From contig CM042030.1 of the NCBI GenBank assembly GCA_023525975.1, forward strand, positions 31,056,350 to 31,120,349: a stretch of 64,000 bases of DNA, written 5' to 3'. The DNA is from Smallanthus sonchifolius (lineage: Eukaryota > Streptophyta > Magnoliopsida > Asterales > Asteraceae). Below the pieces are notes generated by a model. The model worked only from the letters and a program-made list of their open reading frames with translations, did not search any database and had not been told where the DNA came from. Numbering within the stretch: the first letter of the stretch is position 1; every line of letters starts with the position of its first letter. Both the position numbers and the translations under genes were made by a program. Shown here in pieces: positions 59,135 to 64,000 of this stretch.

Positions 59135-62055
59135 TGTGACAATTCGACTTTTTATGTTAACTCCGTTAACAATTCCGCTAAGTTTTCTGTTAAAAACTTA
59201 ACCTCGCTAACTAAATCCAGTTAAACCTTAACTTAATTAACTAAATCTAACCCCAGGGACTGATTCAGTCATGAATCAAACTTAAAACAATAAGGACTAG
59301 TTGTGTGAATATGCAAAATCAAATCAATTGACTCCTCAAAGTCAAAATCAGGAAGTTTTGGTTCTTGTTGACTTTTAAAGTCAAACCTGTGACATTTTGA
59401 TCCAAATTCGCATTCATGTTAAATGATATACCAAAATTCATAACTGGTGTATACCATCAGACTCTTAACGAACTTACTTATAACTTAATCATTACCATTA
59501 CACCGAATTTAAACTGAATTAATGGGTGTTAAACCATAACCGTCGACTCTATGTTTTACTCAATCGAATTCGACTGTAATTAGTTACTAATTGGCAAACC
59601 AACAAACTTCACACCTAAATTGAGTCTCTCTGAAACCTCTGTACTCGTCAAGTTGATCGGATTCATAGCAAAAGCCACCGGAAATCGAACCAGTCATCGT
59701 CGGACCTGTTTTAGTCGACCTCCACCGTCCCGACATCAATTCAGGTAACTAGATACATCATCAGCTTCGTTTTCATCTCTTAAATGAAAGTCCTAACTCA
59801 ATTAGGGCTTACATTATCAATTCGATCGAAATCTGTAACCTAGGGTTCATCTCTGACCGATTTAATCGAACCCTAGTCTAGACCCAATCAAAATACAATT
59901 AACCTATACAGTCAGATTCACAATACCATTTTCATTGAAAGCCCTCTGTCAATTCGATGTTTTATTATACAAATTGTTGTAACCCGAAATCTAGGGTTCT
60001 TATGAAACCAGATTGTCAAATTCAACTCTAAACCGTATTTAAATCAAATTCAATCACATCATTAGACTCGTAATCGTCTGTAGAGTGAAAGCCCTGTGAA
60101 ATATCGGGCTTCCATTATCGAATTGATCATGATCCAGTAATTAGGGTTCATCCTGAAACCGATTTGGGGTTTTCAATTTTAAACTCAAAAGAAATAAAAT
60201 TAAACCACATCATCAGATTCGCAATGTCGTTTTTGTTAAAAGCCCTATGATTCTATCAAATTTTATTATCAGAATATCTCAAATCGATTCAGTGTTCATA
60301 ATCTAGGGTTACGGCCTTTAGTTCTAAAATTAAACAAACATAAACATGAAGATTTTGAAATTAAACTTAACCACAGGACCGCCTCAAACCGATTATCAAA
60401 ACCCCTCTACTGTTTCGATCGATTACCACCGGAATCGATGGATCAGGGCCGGGTTTCGATCGCGAGTGGGTTTGGGAGGAAAAACACCTGAGCCTGGATG
60501 TTAAAAGAATTCAATCCGGGTATCAATCGCGATACCCTAGCGGGCGGGACTGGTTAATGACTTGTGCATGTGCCCGGGTTCGAGGCCGGGCTCCCACATC
60601 TATTTTTTTTAAGCAATTTCTGATATATTAAATAATAAAAATCAAACTTTATAATATTATATTACTATGTAAATGTGTTTTAACCCGGGAAACAGCTCGT
60701 AGGCTCGGGTTTGATTTATTAACATTTTTTTATAAATTATACCCACTTTTATAAATAATATATTGTTATTATTATCAAGTAAAAATAATATGTTTATATT
60801 ATTTTTAAGCCATAAATTCGTATAAAATAATACGTTTATATTATTTTCAAACTGTGACCCGTATTATTAAATAATATATATTTATATTATTTCGAATCAT
60901 TTTATAGCATCGTGTATCGATTGAGACTAAATAATAATATAATTAGTTAAATTATTTACTCGTATATATATATATATATATATATTTATCTTCTCAATTT
61001 TCATGAATGACAAAACACCCGATTTTATTTATTATTATTTCTGTCATTCGTCGCGTAAAGTAATCTCTAACTCCGTGGACACTTTCGTCCACTATTGAAT
61101 ATTAGAGCGGTTCTTTAAGACGCTTCTTTCAGTGTCACTGTCACAATTCCCATTATCGTTCCTAATTTATGTGTTTATAATTTTAGGACATTCGTAGGTC
61201 TTTTGAGACTTACACTCGTGGTTCCAACTTACCTCTAAGGTGAAACTACCTTCAACGCAAAGCGGGTGAGTTTTCACGGCCCCTTTTACTGTTTTAACTT
61301 GGGGGAGAAAACATGACTAAACGATTTTGGATTTTTAATTCGTATGTTATCAATGTTAAATGATAAGCGTAACACGCTATCACAGAAAGTCCTCAACTAA
61401 TATCGAACCATTAATATGGATTTTAGCGAGGTAATATTTAGTAGTACTACTGGGTTTGACAAATCTCACCCGCGTTAGTCTCGCTAACTCGATTAGATAT
61501 CGAACGGGTGAAATGTTAGCCTACTCACACCGCCAGTGTTGATAGACCTGGCAGGAGGCAATAAACAAACAGTCAGCTTCGGTTGCGAGCGCTTGAGCTG
61601 AACATGAACATAGTTTAGCTACCTATAGATACATACTGAATGAAAATAAATCCGGTAAACGCTTATTTACTTATATTGAAACCTGTGGACTCACCAACCT
61701 CGTGTTGACATATTTTTACGTGTTTTCTCAGGTCGCTAAGCTAAGACACAGGTGCACGTTAGGGCATGCATGGGATTCAACTGCTTGATTTTGAATTAAT
61801 TATGTTTACTTGAATTATCCTATTGTACTTGTTTTGATGAGACGTTTGGACTTTTTTTGGACTTTTGGACTTTGGTTTTGGGCGCGTGTATTTTACGCAT
61901 TTACTTTCTTTACGCTTCCGCATTGATACTCTGATTTAAATGATATTTTCATTTTGAGTCCCATGTAGAGTCGTTCAAAGTAACTAATGTTTGAGATCCT
62001 GGTTCGTCACTTCCCAAATGGTAAAACTCCGTTAGTTGAAATTGGGGGTGTGACA
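59135..62055 (+). repeat. TEK3 5' LTR
   Basis: 2,921 bp, TGTGACAATTCG to GGGTGTGACA. Diverged from the other Tekay LTRs but with the same landmarks: GTGAGT at 61266, CTCACCAAC near 61690, TTCTCAG ending at 61731, folded block at 61451-61510. (TA)n at 60963-60986. The 3' LTR lies beyond the window. Confidence 0.88.
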
Positions 62056-62058
62056 GAT

Positions 62059-62069
62059 TGGTATCAGAG
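62059..62069 (+). other. TEK3 primer binding site, shortened
   Basis: TGGTATCAGAG followed at once by TTATAGAGAAC. TEK2 reads TGGTATCAGAGCCATTGG then TTATAGAGAAC, so seven bases including the last part of the usual site are missing. Confidence 0.8.
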
Positions 62070-62131
62070 TTATAGAGAACTAGGATTGCATACTAGACTA
62101 TAGCCTCACACATTAGTTACATGTCATTTGG

Positions 62132-62923
62132 ATGTTTGGCACTTATACATATTGTTACAGGAACATATCGTCAACTCCACCTACATCACCTAAGGCACTT
62201 GGACATAAGGCACCTATCCTATCATCCCCGGAGCCCAAAAGGCGCCGGACTACTTCCAGTGACCAATCAGTTGACCAAGGTGAACCGAGTAGCGCACGAG
62301 CAATGGATTATACTCTCAATTGGAACGTATACCCGCAAATGATCCGAAGGTGGATTGAAATGGGAAATGTTCCATCACCCTACTTCGGTTCTGCATCCTC
62401 ATCATCCCTACTACCTAGCTTGCCATGCACTATGGAACAAGCTTTCGAAGCCTTCATATCTTATATGTCGAAGGAATTGAGTACTGTGCAAGATGCTACC
62501 GAGGAGATACCTAACCTTCTGAAGAATGGACCTCAAATAGAGGAGAATAAGGTAGGAATAGAACTCTTGACTACCGAACTAGCTGCAACGGACCATGTCC
62601 ATAACCTTTTAGTGGATCGTGTGGCACATCTAGAGACGAGGGTCGACACTATGGACGATGATATGGAAGGAGTTCTGGAGAGATTGGCTGCGATGAAAGC
62701 TCAGCTACATGTAGCAAACCACACTACTGAAGGTCTTCAAGAGAGGGTGACCCACTTGGAAGCCCAATTGCAAGCCGCTTTACTTCCTAAAGAGATTACA
62801 CATTCTGATGGCGAGGAGGAACCTTTTGAGGAAGAGTCTTTCGAGGAGGAGCCCGTGGAGGAGGAACCAGTAGAGATAGACGATGCACAATCGTATGTTT
62901 CTTCCGATGACGAAGATGCTTGA
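62132..62923 (+). CDS. TEK3 upstream (pre-gag) ORF
   Basis: 263 codons open. The real protein probably starts inside, since the acceptor-like TTGTTACAG ends at 62160 and homology to TEK2 begins just after (NISSTPPTSPKALG). Visible: a basic PKRRR patch near residue 55 that could be a nuclear signal; MDYTLNWNVYPQMIRRWIEM; a long helix-prone region with heptad-like Leu/Val (residues about 140-225, for example RVAHLETRVDTMDDDMEGVL); and a very acidic C-terminus with repeated FEEE/VEEEP units ending SSDDEDA. No enzyme, knuckle or membrane motif. It lies between the primer site and gag, as in TEK1 and, shortened, TEK2. Function unknown. Confidence 0.65.
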   Translation: MFGTYTYCYRNISSTPPTSPKALGHKAPILSSPEPKRRRTTSSDQSVDQGEPSSARAMDYTLNWNVYPQMIRRWIEMGNVPSPYFGSASSSSLLPSLPCTMEQAFEAFISYMSKELSTVQDATEEIPNLLKNGPQIEENKVGIELLTTELAATDHVHNLLVDRVAHLETRVDTMDDDMEGVLERLAAMKAQLHVANHTTEGLQERVTHLEAQLQAALLPKEITHSDGEEEPFEEESFEEEPVEEEPVEIDDAQSYVSSDDEDA

Positions 62924-63174
62924 TGATCTTCCTATTCTATCTTTCTTTTCATGTTTGCTTTTGCTTATGTTATTTCTCTTTTCAAACCTAGATGGGTAAG
63001 GTTGTTCCCATCCAATAAAAGCATGAGAAGTTTAATATTTGAGTTATTTATTTTGTAGCCTTACAATTTATTTAACTTTCAAAATATTAGATGTTGTATC
63101 TCCTTACTCATACCTGAATGATGTTTAATATGCGATATATTTCTCATTGTTTTCATTTGTGATTGTGAAGAATC
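62924..63174 (+). other. TEK3 spacer between upstream ORF and gag
   Basis: T-rich, non-coding. A GGGTAAGG donor-like word lies at 62994; no clear function. Confidence 0.5.
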
Positions 63175-64000
63175 ATGTCAGGGAGAGGACGCGGAGGCCG
63201 TGCCGGTGGTCGTGGTACCATTAACATGACGGCAGCAGAGCTAGCGACACTGATAAATGATAGTGTGGCGGAGGCTTTGGCAGCACAGAATGCTGCAGGT
63301 AAATGCTTTAGCTATTGACTAATGATGTCAATCCATCTCCTAAAAACATCTTTCTAAACTCTATAATTCCAATTCTATTGTATTTCTAACTCCAGGCCAG
63401 CAAAATCAGCAAAACCAACAACCAGCCTGCACTTTCAAGGCATTCATGGATTGCAAGCCCCACACCTTTAGTGGAGCTGAAGGAGCCGTTGGATTACTTC
63501 ATTGGTTTGAGAAGGTTGAATCAGTGATTGCCATGTGCAACTGTCCCGTGGCTAATCAGGTGAAGTTTGCCGCCGGAACTTTAGAAGGCCCGGCACTCAC
63601 ATGGTGGAATGCCCAGGTTCAAATGTTGGGTCTGGCCATGGCGAATGGACTCCCGTGGGAGGAATTCAAAGAAATGATGAAAGAGGAATACTGTCCTCAC
63701 GAAGAGATCCAGAAGTTAGAGGGAGAATTTTGGAACCTAAAGATGGAGGGTTCCGAGATTGAACTCTACACTACACGTTCCCATGAACTTGCTACTATGT
63801 GTCCGCATATGGTAACTCCTGGTTACAAAAGAATTGAGCTTTACATTGGAGGTCTAGTGCCTCAAATACAAAGCATGGTTACTTCATCCAATCCTGCCAC
63901 TATCCAACAAACCATTTGACTTGCGCATAAGTTAACCGACCAAGAGGAGACACAAGGGACCCTACCTCCGAGAGGTTCAGTTGCTAAACCCACCAACAAT
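63175..64000 (+). pseudogene. TEK3 gag, two exons, one nonsense codon, runs off the window
   Basis: Exon 1 63175-63298 (MSGRGRGGRAGGRGTINMTA ... LAAQNAA), predicted intron 63299-63395, exon 2 from 63396 in phase (QQNQQNQQPACTFKAFMDCK). The gag core is well preserved: GLLHWFEKVESVIAMCNCP, GPALTWWNAQVQ, LPWEEFKEMMKEEYCP, YIGGLVPQIQSMV. A TGA at 63917 interrupts QQTI/LAHKLTDQEE, after which the frame continues to the edge. Without splicing an in-frame TGA in the intron would end the protein after about 47 residues. Forms the particle in related elements. Confidence 0.8.
63299..63395 (+). other. Predicted intron in TEK3 gag
   Basis: CTGCAG/GTAAATGC at the donor and TCTAACTCCAG/GC at the acceptor; 97 bp, T-rich, with CTAAC-like branch words. 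It restores phase (phase 1) between two stretches that both read as gag. Confidence 0.65.

Noticed and set aside
60535..60610. tRNA-like or SINE-like pol III boxes: GGTTCGAGGCC at 60578 and a T run at 60603
   Set aside because: The B box is good but the A box is weak, no cloverleaf closes, and no target duplication or tail is seen. It is inside the TEK3 LTR.
60963..60986. (TA)n runs here, near 34651 and near 32735
   Set aside because: Ordinary microsatellites; no associated structure.
1..64000. A host gene or host gene fragment captured by an element
   Set aside because: Every recognisable coding stretch matches retrotransposon proteins or unknown element ORFs; nothing resembled a cellular gene.

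Overview
The window looks like plant nuclear DNA made almost entirely of nested LTR retrotransposons. I found no host protein-coding gene, rRNA, tRNA or CRISPR array. The mix (Ty3 chromoviruses of Tekay type with 2.5-3.1 kb LTRs, Athila-type elements with an Asp-tRNA-like primer site, a Sirevirus with a long post-pol ORF) suggests a dicot with a large genome. The post-pol ORF and the gag sequences resemble, from memory, those common in Asteraceae such as Tanacetum or Artemisia. That placement is inference; no search was run.

Bases 1-36262 read as one nest. GYP0 (gypsy gag-protease, minus strand, 34075-36262) was entered by COP2 (Copia, minus, 31214-~34070) and by a 602-bp hAT-type MITE with an 8-bp target duplication. 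An Athila-type LTR (ATH2, up to 31213) sits in COP2. TEK1 (Tekay, plus, ends 29890) sits in ATH2. ATH1 (gag-only Athila derivative, minus, 1968-24467, target duplication CATAC) sits in TEK1 between its upstream ORF and gag. SIR1 (Sirevirus, plus, 12301-22947, no 5' LTR) sits in the right LTR of ATH1. Another Athila-type LTR end (1-199) lies in the TEK1 5' LTR.

Bases 36263-64000 hold a second nest. TEK2 (Tekay, plus) begins with an LTR at 36263-38899. Its reverse transcriptase is split by COP3 (Copia, plus, 41187-55833, target duplication CCGGT). COP3 contains LARD1 (44619-53670), a non-autonomous Tekay-type element whose only convincing ORF encodes a predicted tail-anchored protein. TEK2 resumes at 55839, runs into a partial second LTR (to 57776) and a second leader, and is entered at 59135 by TEK3, the most intact Tekay copy, which leaves the window in gag.

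The Tekay-type elements share LTR, initiator-Met primer site, a small upstream (pre-gag) ORF, then gag-pol. Their diverged LTRs share a GTGAGT...YTCAG block that looks like an intron, and three carry a paired, apparently covarying fold inside it. ATH1 carries three tandem gag units at an exact 2,568-bp spacing, each with its own primer-site copy. Several unrelated families here carry reiterated short palindromes in LTR or leader, and sister LTRs differ in the number of units. Most coding regions are broken by nonsense codons or frameshifts. Apparently uninterrupted exceptions are the LARD1 ORF and the TEK3 upstream ORF.
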